From an uncultured Flaviramulus sp. (GTDB lineage Bacteria > Bacteroidota > Bacteroidia > Flavobacteriales > Flavobacteriaceae), in contig CANMUP010000006.1 of assembly GCA_947501105.1 (NCBI GenBank), forward strand, positions 96,214 to 160,213: a stretch of 64,000 bases of DNA. Reading direction: 5' to 3'. The notes under the pieces were generated by a model, which saw only the letters and a list, made by a program, of their open reading frames with translations, was not told the origin of the DNA and made no database searches. The position numbers were made by a program, and so were the translations under genes. Below are positions 56,426 through 64,000 of this stretch, piece by piece; positions within the stretch are counted from its first letter, which is position 1, and each line of letters starts with the position of its first letter.

Positions 56426-57778
56426 ATGATAGATAAGCTACTTTTTGAAAAACTAAAATCTAATTTTACAGAAGCATTTTGGTTTATAAAAACAAATAAA
56501 GTAAGAACATTTTTAACAGCTTTAGGAATTATTTTTGGAGTTGCATCTGTTATTACCATGCTAGCCATAGGCAATGGAGCAGAGAAAGAGATTTTAGCAC
56601 AACTAGAGTTAGTAGGTGTTAATAATATTGTAGTCACTCCAATACCAGATAAGAAAGATGAAGAAAGTGATACTGAGGGAACAGAAAATGAAGAAAATGA
56701 ATCGAAAAGGTTTTCTAAAGGCTTAGATATAATAGATTCAGAAAGTATTAAAAACAATATTCCCAGTGTAAAATTAGTCAGCCCAGAAATCATACTAGAC
56801 ACCTACGTTATTAATAACGGTAAACAGAATTCAGTAAAACTAATTGGTGTATCTCCCTTTTTTTTTATTTCCTCTAACATTAGTTTAGAAAAAGGAAAAA
56901 TGTTTTCCAATTATCAAATTAGCAATGCACTTCCAGTGTGTATCATCGGTAAAAAAGTTGAAAAAAAACTATTTACAGGAGAAAGTGCATTGGGCAAACA
57001 AATAAAAGTTAAAGATGTTTGGTTGCAAGTAGTAGGTGTTATTGAAGAAAAATTGATATCAGATAAAGCCCAAGAAAATTTAGGTATAAGAGATTTAAAC
57101 CAAGATGTATATGTACCTATAAAAACTTTTTTAGTTCGTTATAAAGACAGAAAAGTTATTGTAGACAAACCCAACGTGAGGAGAGGAAATCAAAATGGTC
57201 CTAAAAAAAAGCAACCAAGAGGAAACTATCATCAAATAGACAAATTAACTGTTCAAGTTGCAAATTCGAATGAATTAAAAGCCACAGCTGAAGTTTTAAG
57301 TAAGATGCTTAAACGCAGACATAATGATGTTCTAGATTTTGAAATAACTATTCCAATACAACTTCTTAAGCAACAACAAAAAACAAAGCAAATTTTTAAT
57401 ATAGTTTTAAGTATTATAGCTGGCATTTCTTTATTAATCGGCGGTATTGGTATTATGAATATAATGCTAGCTTCTGTTCTTGAAAGAACTAAAGAAATAG
57501 GGATTATTAGAGCAATTGGAGCAACAAGAGAAGATGTGATTTTACAATTTTTATCAGAGTCTATACTTATTAGTGTAGGCGGTGGTATTATTGGAATAAT
57601 TACTGGCATATTAGGGGCTTACATTATTGAAATGGCTTCGGGAATAGAAACTGTCCTTTCAGCTAACTCCGTATTATTATCCTTTTTTATAGCGGTTATT
57701 GTTGGTTTGGTTTTTGGAATATTTCCTGCTAAGGCTGCAGCAAACAAAAGACCAATTGAAGCATTAAGATCAGAATAA
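56426..57778 (+). CDS. MacB-type ABC permease without ATPase domain
   Basis: A 450-residue permease: membrane helix at about 25-45 (VRTFLTALGIIFGVASVITML), a large periplasmic MacB-like domain, and three C-terminal helices (FtsX domain, about 325-440, with GGIGIMNIMLASVLERTKEIGIIRAIGA). E. coli MacB carries an N-terminal ATPase, which is absent here, and no ATPase gene lies in the window. Two charged insertions stand out: acidic near 71-94 (DKKDEESDTEG...) and basic near 252-270. Confidence 0.85.
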   Translation: MIDKLLFEKLKSNFTEAFWFIKTNKVRTFLTALGIIFGVASVITMLAIGNGAEKEILAQLELVGVNNIVVTPIPDKKDEESDTEGTENEENESKRFSKGLDIIDSESIKNNIPSVKLVSPEIILDTYVINNGKQNSVKLIGVSPFFFISSNISLEKGKMFSNYQISNALPVCIIGKKVEKKLFTGESALGKQIKVKDVWLQVVGVIEEKLISDKAQENLGIRDLNQDVYVPIKTFLVRYKDRKVIVDKPNVRRGNQNGPKKKQPRGNYHQIDKLTVQVANSNELKATAEVLSKMLKRRHNDVLDFEITIPIQLLKQQQKTKQIFNIVLSIIAGISLLIGGIGIMNIMLASVLERTKEIGIIRAIGATREDVILQFLSESILISVGGGIIGIITGILGAYIIEMASGIETVLSANSVLLSFFIAVIVGLVFGIFPAKAAANKRPIEALRSE

Positions 57779-57812
57779 CAAACTTATATCAATCAACTTA
57801 AAATATAGACAT

Positions 57813-59273
57813 GTGAAAAAAATATTTTTTATCCTAACCGTTATTTTTCCATTACTTACTTTTTCTCAATCAAAAAAAATAACTTTAACAGAAGCAATAA
57901 GTATTGCTCAAAAAAAATCGCCAGATTATAAAACAAGTCTTAATAGAAACCAATCTAATTATTGGCGCTTTAAAAACTATAAAGCTAGATTTCTTCCTCA
58001 ATTTAGACTCAATGCAACGTTACCACAGTATACCAAAGCTACAACAAGAATTACTAATGATGCGGGACAGGACATTTTTGTAAATCAAGATCAATTACTT
58101 ATTGAAGGTGGTTTATCTGTTTCTCAAAATATTCCTTATACAGGAGGTACCTTATCACTATTCTCAAATTTAGAACGCGTAGAACTTTTTGGGTTAAATG
58201 ACAATATTGGTTATTCCGTAATTCCGTTTTCTTTAAGATATCGACAAAACTCTTTGTTTTATAATCCTTTTAGATGGGATAAAAAAATTGAGCCTCTAGT
58301 TTATGAAGAATCCAAAAGAGAGTTCATAGAAAATATGGAAGGGATTTCTTTAAATACTTGTCAATATTATTTCAGACTATTAAAAGCACAAATGCAATTA
58401 AAAATAGCAAGGCAAAATGTATCAAACCAAGATACTCTCTATCAAATATCTAAAGGCAGATTCAGAATGGGGAAAATAGCTGAAAATGAATTATTGCAAA
58501 TGGAATTATCTTTACTAAACTCAAAAAACAATGTAACAACTAATACTATTGCTTTAAAAAAATCATCGCAAGATCTATCTCGTTATTTAGAGCTCGATAA
58601 CGAAAATATAGAATTAAATGTTCCTGAAGATTTACCTTTATTTGAAGTAGATATTGACAAAGCTATTGAAGAAGCACAATCTAACAGGAAATCTGTTATA
58701 GAATTTAGAAGAAAACGATTAGAGGCTGAAAAAGAATTAGCGCGGGTTAAAGGAAGTAATAAGTTAGAATTAAGCCTTGATGCTAACTTAGGAATATCTC
58801 AAAATGGCAACGATTTTAATTCCCTTTTTGATAATTACAATAAGCAACAAAGTCTTTCACTAAGAATTTCTATGCCTATATTTGATTGGGGCGTATCAAA
58901 ATCAAGAAAAAAAATGGCTGAGGCTGATTTAGATCTAACCAAAAACAATATTGAACAAGACAAACAAGCCTTTGAACAAGAAATATACTTGCATGTATTA
59001 AATTGGTCTAGCCAAAGAGATTTTTTAGCAACAGCACAAAAGGCAAAAGAAATAGCCGAAAAAAGATATGACATATCAAAGAAGAGATATGTTTTATCAA
59101 AAATAACCATTTCAGACTTAAACATTGCATTACAAGAAAAAGACAAAGCAGTAATTCAGTATTTAAATTCATTAGAGAAATTTTGGCAAGACTACTATAC
59201 TCTAAGGCAATTAACACTTTACGATTTTATAAATGATAAAAAAATAGAAGTTGACACTATACTTTTCGATTGA
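57813..59273 (+). CDS. TolC family outer membrane efflux protein
   Basis: A 486-residue channel protein with a signal peptide (about 1-19, LLTFSQS) followed by ITLTEAISIAQKKSPDYK, typical of TolC proteins, and two outer-membrane efflux repeats rich in helices. PIFDWGVSKSRKKMAEADLDL marks the second repeat. The start is GTG at 57813; the ATG two bases earlier is out of frame and followed at once by a stop. It completes the adaptor, permease, channel operon. Confidence 0.87.
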   Translation: MKKIFFILTVIFPLLTFSQSKKITLTEAISIAQKKSPDYKTSLNRNQSNYWRFKNYKARFLPQFRLNATLPQYTKATTRITNDAGQDIFVNQDQLLIEGGLSVSQNIPYTGGTLSLFSNLERVELFGLNDNIGYSVIPFSLRYRQNSLFYNPFRWDKKIEPLVYEESKREFIENMEGISLNTCQYYFRLLKAQMQLKIARQNVSNQDTLYQISKGRFRMGKIAENELLQMELSLLNSKNNVTTNTIALKKSSQDLSRYLELDNENIELNVPEDLPLFEVDIDKAIEEAQSNRKSVIEFRRKRLEAEKELARVKGSNKLELSLDANLGISQNGNDFNSLFDNYNKQQSLSLRISMPIFDWGVSKSRKKMAEADLDLTKNNIEQDKQAFEQEIYLHVLNWSSQRDFLATAQKAKEIAEKRYDISKKRYVLSKITISDLNIALQEKDKAVIQYLNSLEKFWQDYYTLRQLTLYDFINDKKIEVDTILFD

Positions 59274-59298
59274 TTTCATGATTAATTTATTATTTTTG
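59270..59298 (+). promoter_or_regulatory. Promoter of murQ
   Basis: TTG (59270-59272), 18-base spacer, TATTTTTG (59291-59298). The murQ ATG begins at 59303, only five bases after the -7 element, where Bacteroidota transcripts usually start, so the mRNA may be leaderless or nearly so. Confidence 0.5.
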
Positions 59299-59302
59299 AA
59301 TT

Positions 59303-60124
59303 ATGACTTTTATAAAAACAACTGAGCTAGATTCAAACTACAATCATCTGGAAAAGATGAGTGTTAAAGAATTAATTACTAATATTAATAACGAAGACAA
59401 AACTGTTCCCTTAGCAGTAGAAAAAGTACTTCCACAAATAGAATTATTAATAGAACAAATCGTCTCAAAATTAAAAAACGGGGGTCGACTATTTTATATT
59501 GGAGCAGGTACAAGTGGGCGCTTAGGTATTTTAGATGCCTCAGAATGTCCGCCTACATTTGGAGTCTCACATGAACTAGTAGTAGGGTTAATAGCTGGCG
59601 GTGACATTGCTATACGAAAGTCTGTTGAAGATGCTGAGGATTCAATAACTCAAGGCTGGCAAGATTTACAAAATTATAATATTAGTGATAAAGATGTTAT
59701 TGTAGGTATTGCGGCTTCTGGTACTACACCCTACGTTATTTCTGCTCTAGAAGCTTGCAACAATAATAATATTATTACTGGATGTATTACTTGTAATAAT
59801 AATAGTCCGCTATCTAAAGTATCAAAATATCCTATCGAAGTCATTGTAGGCCCAGAATTTCTTACTGGAAGTTCAAGAATGAAAGCAGGTACAGCACAAA
59901 AGTTTGTTTTGAATATGATTACCACAACAACAATGATTCAACTTGGGCATGTAAAGGGTAATAAGATGGTAGATATGCAATTGAGTAATGATAAACTTGT
60001 AAATAGAGGTATGAAAATGATTATGAACGAAATTAATGTCCCTCAAGAAAAAGCCAAACAGTTATTAGATGAATTTGGTAGTGTTCGTTTAGCTGTGCAA
60101 AATTACATTAATGGAAACGAATAA
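59303..60124 (+). CDS. murQ: N-acetylmuramic acid 6-phosphate etherase
   Basis: Splits the lactyl ether of MurNAc 6-phosphate during peptidoglycan recycling. The 273-residue SIS-domain protein has LFYIGAGTSGRLGILDASECPPTFG with the catalytic glutamate in ASECPP, then GIAASGTTPYVISAL and GPEFLTGSSRMKAGTAQKFVLNM. Its N-terminus MTFIKTTELDSNYNHLEKMS matches the family, which supports the start despite the very short leader. It overlaps the next small gene by 14 bases. Confidence 0.94.
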   Translation: MTFIKTTELDSNYNHLEKMSVKELITNINNEDKTVPLAVEKVLPQIELLIEQIVSKLKNGGRLFYIGAGTSGRLGILDASECPPTFGVSHELVVGLIAGGDIAIRKSVEDAEDSITQGWQDLQNYNISDKDVIVGIAASGTTPYVISALEACNNNNIITGCITCNNNSPLSKVSKYPIEVIVGPEFLTGSSRMKAGTAQKFVLNMITTTTMIQLGHVKGNKMVDMQLSNDKLVNRGMKMIMNEINVPQEKAKQLLDEFGSVRLAVQNYINGNE

Positions 60125-60347
60125 AACAGATAAAAACATTCTAGTAAAGGGATTAAAAATTATGGGGGTTTCTCTAGGTTGTATGTTTTTAGGCCCAACG
60201 CTCGTATATATTGCCTTAACCAATAAAGAAAAGCCACTATATATTCCTATATTAATAATTGCAATAATTATTTGTGCTTTAGCCATTTTCATTGCTTTTA
60301 AAGGCATTAACACTGTACTAGATAGTATGTTTAAAAAAAATAATTAA
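60111..60347 (+). CDS. DUF6095 small membrane protein
   Basis: A 78-residue protein with two membrane helices (about 13-34 and 42-65). ILVKGLKIMGVSLGCMFLGP and KPLYIPILIIAIIICALA match a Flavobacteriaceae family (DUF6095) that regularly follows murQ. The function is unknown. It overlaps the end of murQ by 14 bases and the convergent DinB gene by four. Confidence 0.75.
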   Translation: METNKTDKNILVKGLKIMGVSLGCMFLGPTLVYIALTNKEKPLYIPILIIAIIICALAIFIAFKGINTVLDSMFKKNN

Positions 60348-60844
60348 TTTAGTGTAATAGTCTTCGGAGTTGTTGGGTTATATCCAAAACCTGTATCGTT
60401 AAAAGAAATATTCAAACCTTTTAATATATAGTTTATAATAGCATAATGATGAATGGTATGACTATTGGCCTGTGCAAAAATAGCTCCCAAAGTGTATTTT
60501 ATTTTTGTTTTACCTAAACCCAAATCATCAATTACTTCCACTATGCCATTCATATCAAAATCGGCTATACTTAATCTCTCTATAATTTCATTTAAGTAGT
60601 TTTTAGCACAACCGCACTTAGACTCTACATCTTTATTTCTACTTCTAGCTGTTAAATCTATTGTACTATCAGAATTCAAGTTAAATATACAATCGTAAAA
60701 ATCTAATATATGTCTAATATGACTGCCAATACTTGAGTAGTATGGAGCTAAAGAAGCATCACATAAATCATCATCATTTAAACTATCAAGTAAGGTTTTA
60801 GATTTTTGAAGCGTTTTTAAAGTAGATTGGATAATAATATTCAT
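60344..60844 (-). CDS. DinB family protein
   Basis: A 166-residue four-helix-bundle protein. Metal-ligand histidines are seen in SIGSHIRHILDFYDC and in FAQANSHTIHHYAIINYIL, the usual DinB-fold pattern. The length fits. The reaction is unknown; family members include thiol-dependent transferases. It is convergent to DUF6095, and no partner gene is adjacent. Confidence 0.75.
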   Translation of the reverse strand: MNIIIQSTLKTLQKSKTLLDSLNDDDLCDASLAPYYSSIGSHIRHILDFYDCIFNLNSDSTIDLTARSRNKDVESKCGCAKNYLNEIIERLSIADFDMNGIVEVIDDLGLGKTKIKYTLGAIFAQANSHTIHHYAIINYILKGLNISFNDTGFGYNPTTPKTITLN

Positions 60845-61029
60845 GAAGACTAAAATAACTAAATAAGTTGAATTTAAAAATTATTGTTGATTTAGTCTCT
60901 CAACTAATCAATACTTACAAAACCTAAAAAATAAATCTTATCTTTTTTTTAATGAAATGTAAAGCTTATATTATTGTGTAACAATTAGAAAATATAGATC
61001 ATCTTTTGGTAAACTAGCATTCAAAAAAA

Positions 61030-63780
61030 TTAATGCCTCTTGAGTGTAAAGTGACCACGGTCAATAACACCATTCATAAAAATCACTTCAAACCAATAGT
61101 CGTTTTGCATAGCCAAATTACCATTGTAACTACCATCCCATCTATAATTGTTTTGCTCATTTAAATAAGTAATCAATTTACCAAATCGATCATAAATATT
61201 AATGCGAGTTGATACTAATTCATTTTCTGACAATCCAAGTACAGTCCAAAAGTCATTAATTCCATCGTTGTTAGGAGTAAAAAAACTTGGATACCCTAAA
61301 ATATATACTTCCTTTTGAATTGTTGGCTCACATTGATTTATATCTCTAACAAAAATAGTATGTTTACCAGCAGGAACATTTTCAAAATTATAGGAATTTG
61401 ACTCTTCAAAGTAATTAATATTATCTATTGAGAATTCGTAATTACTTGAACCATCTATTAATATATTAATCGAATGTGTGTTTTTAGATATTTTCTTTAC
61501 AACAATATTATTAAAAGTTGGTTGCTCAGTTCTTGTTATTACAAAATCAAAAGTATTTGTACATTCTATGCCATTTTCTGCTTTATATGCAATATGTTGA
61601 TATGCCCCTGGTTCAACAAAACTAAATTCTCTTTGCGTTGACAAAATAGTTCCATTATTGTTAACCCACTCAAACCTATCATTTGAAATATCACCTAAAA
61701 GTTTAATAGGTTGATTTTTACAGATTAAATATTCTTCTTCAATATCTATTTTTGGAGTTGAGTTAACAATTAAATTAATTGGTGCTATACCGCTACAGGC
61801 TAAATTTTCTTCTAGAGCTCGAACCCATATAGTAGTAGATGGCGAAGTAAAAAAACGGTCATCAATTTCGTTTTGTGTTGTTAAAGCATCAGTTAGAGTT
61901 GGATAATATTCTAAAATTGTTGACACTTCTAAACCTACTTCATCTCTAATTTCTGCTCTCTTAAACCCTAAAGGGAATAAACCTAATCCATCATTAGAAT
62001 TTAAATCAGAACTATCACAAGCATACATTTCAGTAATTGTTCCTAAATTAACAAAAACTGCAGAAATTAAAAATGAAGAAATTTCAAAACAACCATTGTC
62101 ATTTACAACTCGAATAAACACCTCCTGATTAGGCGCTATATTCGTGTAATTTTCTGGATTTAAAATTTGGTTCATATCTAATTCAGCATCTAATCTAGTT
62201 TCATAAAATACCAATTCTTCATTGTACAAAGGATTTGTTATTTTGTCTCTTATTGTATTTAAATTAAATATTGAGATACCGTCAGTATCTAGATCACATT
62301 GTACTAATTCTTGATTTGCCTCTAAGTTTGGAAGACTATACACTTCTATATCTTTTGTAACTGTTATAGGGCAATCGTTAATAGTAATTATTGCGGTAAC
62401 CAGATAATTTCCAGGCGCCGTATATGCGTGTTGAGGTTCTATTTCATTTGAAGTATTTCCATCACCAAAATCCCATATTGCCTCAGTAATATCAGCGTAT
62501 GTATCCACTTCCATAGGAATTGGTATACCAAGGCATGCATTATCCGCTAATACTCTAGTTCTAAAATAGGATTGAATAAAATTTGGAAGGCCTAATCTAG
62601 ACCTATTGCTGCCTAAATCTATAGCCTTATTAGTATAATTTATTTTTTCTCCTAATTCATGTGGGTTATTAATAACTCCAAGTAATGGTGTTCCCTGACT
62701 TTTATCAATAGTTAATGCCCTATATATTTTTCCGTTTTTTGCTAATTGTAAGCTTGCCGCTGTTAATTCATTTTGGGCTTCATCTATAGATGTCCAGTTT
62801 ATTTGAGGGTTTGGGTTAGACAAATCATATTGATACAATAAATTTTTCCTTATTTCATCTGGTTGAAATTCATTACTATTCTCTCTAAACATTCCCTGGC
62901 GAATCAAAGAAGCATATAAATATTTTGAATCATTTGAGAACTCTACTCCAAATGCAGAAACTACCTCAAAAAAAATAAAAGAAGTCAAAACATTTCTCCT
63001 ATTACTAACAATTCCGTTTTCAGGGTTAAAATCAAAAATCATTAAATGATCAGAAAGTGATTGAGGTCTATAATTTGCACAAGCTATCTTTTTAGCATCG
63101 GGTGAAAACTTCATTTGTCCTTCTTGTAAGCCTTTATAATAAGTATCATTAGTTATAATTCCATTTCCTATATTGCCATTAGTTTCAATTTTATAGGCAT
63201 AGAACCAGGAGTACTCACTATTTTCATTTTTTTTAGTAGTTAATAACCAAATAGATTTACCATCTGCATGGTGTACAGCTGTTAACTTACCAATACCTTC
63301 ACCAGGCAATAATACTCTATTCTTAAAAACAACTTCTCCTAAACCATTATCTCTCTCCATATCAACGAGAGAATAACGTAAACCATCAGCTGAAGTAATT
63401 GTAAAAACATAATACAAACCTTCGCTTTCTTTAATTGGAATAATTATAACATTAAGCAGAATATTTGGTTTTACATTAATTGGATCTACCATCCCCAAAG
63501 GTTCGACAAGAACTCCGTTAATCATAATATTATGATTACTGTTCCATATGTTAGTTCCATTAGTGTAAAACAAAAGGTTTCCATCCTTATCAGAAATTGT
63601 TGCACATGCATTCTCAGCAATCATTTTCCCATTTAGAAGTACATTTGGGTCCTTCTGAAGATCAAATAATAACCCGCCACGTTCACCAAAATACCAATTG
63701 TTCGTCTCATTTTGACTCCATGAACTGATTGAAGAAAATATTAAAGCATATAAAAGAAAAGAAATCTTTAAACCTTTCAT
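61030..63780 (-). CDS. Large secreted protein with PKD domain and type B T9SS domain
   Basis: A 916-residue surface protein. I place the start at 63780 because it gives a normal signal peptide (MKGLKISFLLYALIFSSISS, cut near SWSQN); upstream in-frame ATGs to 63849 add 23 residues. The first 400 residues have a repeated beta-propeller-like pattern (WYFGERGGLLFDLQ, MKFSPDAKKIACANY, FSNDSKYLYASL). A PKD domain follows at about 430-480 (IWDFGDGNTSNEIEPQHAY), then immunoglobulin-like repeats, and the gliding-motility-associated C-terminal domain (FFTPNNDGINDFW, NIYDRFGKLI, YWFEVIF). The role may be adhesion. Confidence 0.88.
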   Translation of the reverse strand: MKGLKISFLLYALIFSSISSWSQNETNNWYFGERGGLLFDLQKDPNVLLNGKMIAENACATISDKDGNLLFYTNGTNIWNSNHNIMINGVLVEPLGMVDPINVKPNILLNVIIIPIKESEGLYYVFTITSADGLRYSLVDMERDNGLGEVVFKNRVLLPGEGIGKLTAVHHADGKSIWLLTTKKNENSEYSWFYAYKIETNGNIGNGIITNDTYYKGLQEGQMKFSPDAKKIACANYRPQSLSDHLMIFDFNPENGIVSNRRNVLTSFIFFEVVSAFGVEFSNDSKYLYASLIRQGMFRENSNEFQPDEIRKNLLYQYDLSNPNPQINWTSIDEAQNELTAASLQLAKNGKIYRALTIDKSQGTPLLGVINNPHELGEKINYTNKAIDLGSNRSRLGLPNFIQSYFRTRVLADNACLGIPIPMEVDTYADITEAIWDFGDGNTSNEIEPQHAYTAPGNYLVTAIITINDCPITVTKDIEVYSLPNLEANQELVQCDLDTDGISIFNLNTIRDKITNPLYNEELVFYETRLDAELDMNQILNPENYTNIAPNQEVFIRVVNDNGCFEISSFLISAVFVNLGTITEMYACDSSDLNSNDGLGLFPLGFKRAEIRDEVGLEVSTILEYYPTLTDALTTQNEIDDRFFTSPSTTIWVRALEENLACSGIAPINLIVNSTPKIDIEEEYLICKNQPIKLLGDISNDRFEWVNNNGTILSTQREFSFVEPGAYQHIAYKAENGIECTNTFDFVITRTEQPTFNNIVVKKISKNTHSINILIDGSSNYEFSIDNINYFEESNSYNFENVPAGKHTIFVRDINQCEPTIQKEVYILGYPSFFTPNNDGINDFWTVLGLSENELVSTRINIYDRFGKLITYLNEQNNYRWDGSYNGNLAMQNDYWFEVIFMNGVIDRGHFTLKRH

Positions 63781-63920
63781 AGTAGAAATTAAGCCTTTAT
63801 TAATTGTGTACATTAAAATTATCAAATAGTTGAACTTATATACATACAAAACTATTTTTATTGATAATTTATAACAATAAGACTACAAATGTATTATACA
63901 AAATTAAGGATTTCTATTAA

Positions 63921-63955
63921 AACAAAAAATCCTCAACAAATAAATGTTGAGGATT
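63921..63955 (-). terminator. Terminator of the rRNA operon
   Basis: Minus strand AATCCTCAACA (63955-63945), loop, TGTTGAGGATT (63939-63929), then T-rich. It lies seven bases after the 5S rRNA end. Confidence 0.85.
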
Positions 63956-63961
63956 AAAAAA

Positions 63962-64000
63962 GGCAACGACCTACTCTCCCACAAATGCAGTACCATCGGC
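63962..64000 (-). rRNA. rrf: 5S ribosomal RNA, 3' end (partial)
   Basis: Read on the minus strand, the last 39 bases are GCCGATGGTACTGC, then ATTTGTGGGAGAGTAGG and TCGTTGCC, the conserved 3' end of bacterial 5S rRNA (Bacteroidota type). It is followed by a strong terminator. The 23S and 16S genes are expected to the right, outside the window. Confidence 0.92.

Noticed and set aside
56338..56802. 154-residue ORF on the minus strand
   Set aside because: Antisense across the adaptor/permease junction, Ser/Leu/Phe-rich, no family features.

Overview
The window is chromosomal DNA from a low-GC member of the Bacteroidota, almost certainly a marine-type Flavobacteriaceae species. The sequence signs are type IX secretion C-terminal domains (a YPNP-type domain ending at 39791 and a gliding-type domain ending near 61030), family-specific genes such as DUF4835, DUF6095 and DUF6913, several genes preceded by the Bacteroidota promoter pattern TTG-N18-20-TAnnTTTG, weak or absent Shine-Dalgarno sites, and AT-rich codon use. 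A genus cannot be assigned from the sequence alone. Most of the window is core chromosome. I see no prophage, insertion sequence, CRISPR array or tRNA gene.

Layout. 1-7642: the end of a TIGR02757 gene, an M61 peptidase lipoprotein, a glycosyltransferase, and a four-gene run (BatA-type protein, dihydroorotase-like protein, DUF4870-like protein, esterase). 7810-12742: a small accessory locus of four exported proteins (DUF6807/PmoA-like, ThuA-like, and two Gfo/Idh/MocA-type proteins), probably for periplasmic modification of a sugar or glycoside. 12747-25251 (minus strand): an OmpR-type two-component system, coaE, YbbR, a glycosyltransferase, fabI, recN, DUF4835, coaBC, an omega-like RNA polymerase subunit, bamD, dapA and DUF6913. 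25310-33589: a 5'-nucleotidase split over two genes, two paralogous YhhN-like membrane proteins with matching upstream elements, ligA, prmC and small genes. 33592-38321: ribD, HAD phosphatase, IMPACT-family protein, thioesterase, dnaA and a low-molecular-weight tyrosine phosphatase. 38376-51691: a secreted sugar dehydrogenase, an RsmI-type methyltransferase, cell-wall enzymes (mltG and a transglycosylase-like protein), dapF, a Do-type protease, gap, a PhoD-like phosphatase, trmD and rplS. 51692-52557 is a long stretch without an ORF that carries a group II intron domain I-like segment and ends in a terminator. 52558-64000: monomeric icd, a three-gene export system without its ATPase, murQ, a DinB protein, a large T9SS-sorted protein, and the 3' end of a 5S rRNA gene, so an rRNA operon continues past the right edge.

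Functional links. The minus-strand block 18759-25251 combines DNA repair, coenzyme A synthesis, outer-membrane assembly and lysine/peptidoglycan precursor synthesis in an order I recall as common in Flavobacteriaceae. mltG, dapF, dapA and murQ serve peptidoglycan turnover. The most unusual items are the exported sugar-oxidoreductase locus, the intron-like RNA upstream of icd, the paired membrane-protein genes sharing one promoter/operator design, the dihydroorotase that has lost its HxH metal motif, and a dispersed palindromic repeat with two copies sharing a 33-base identical core.
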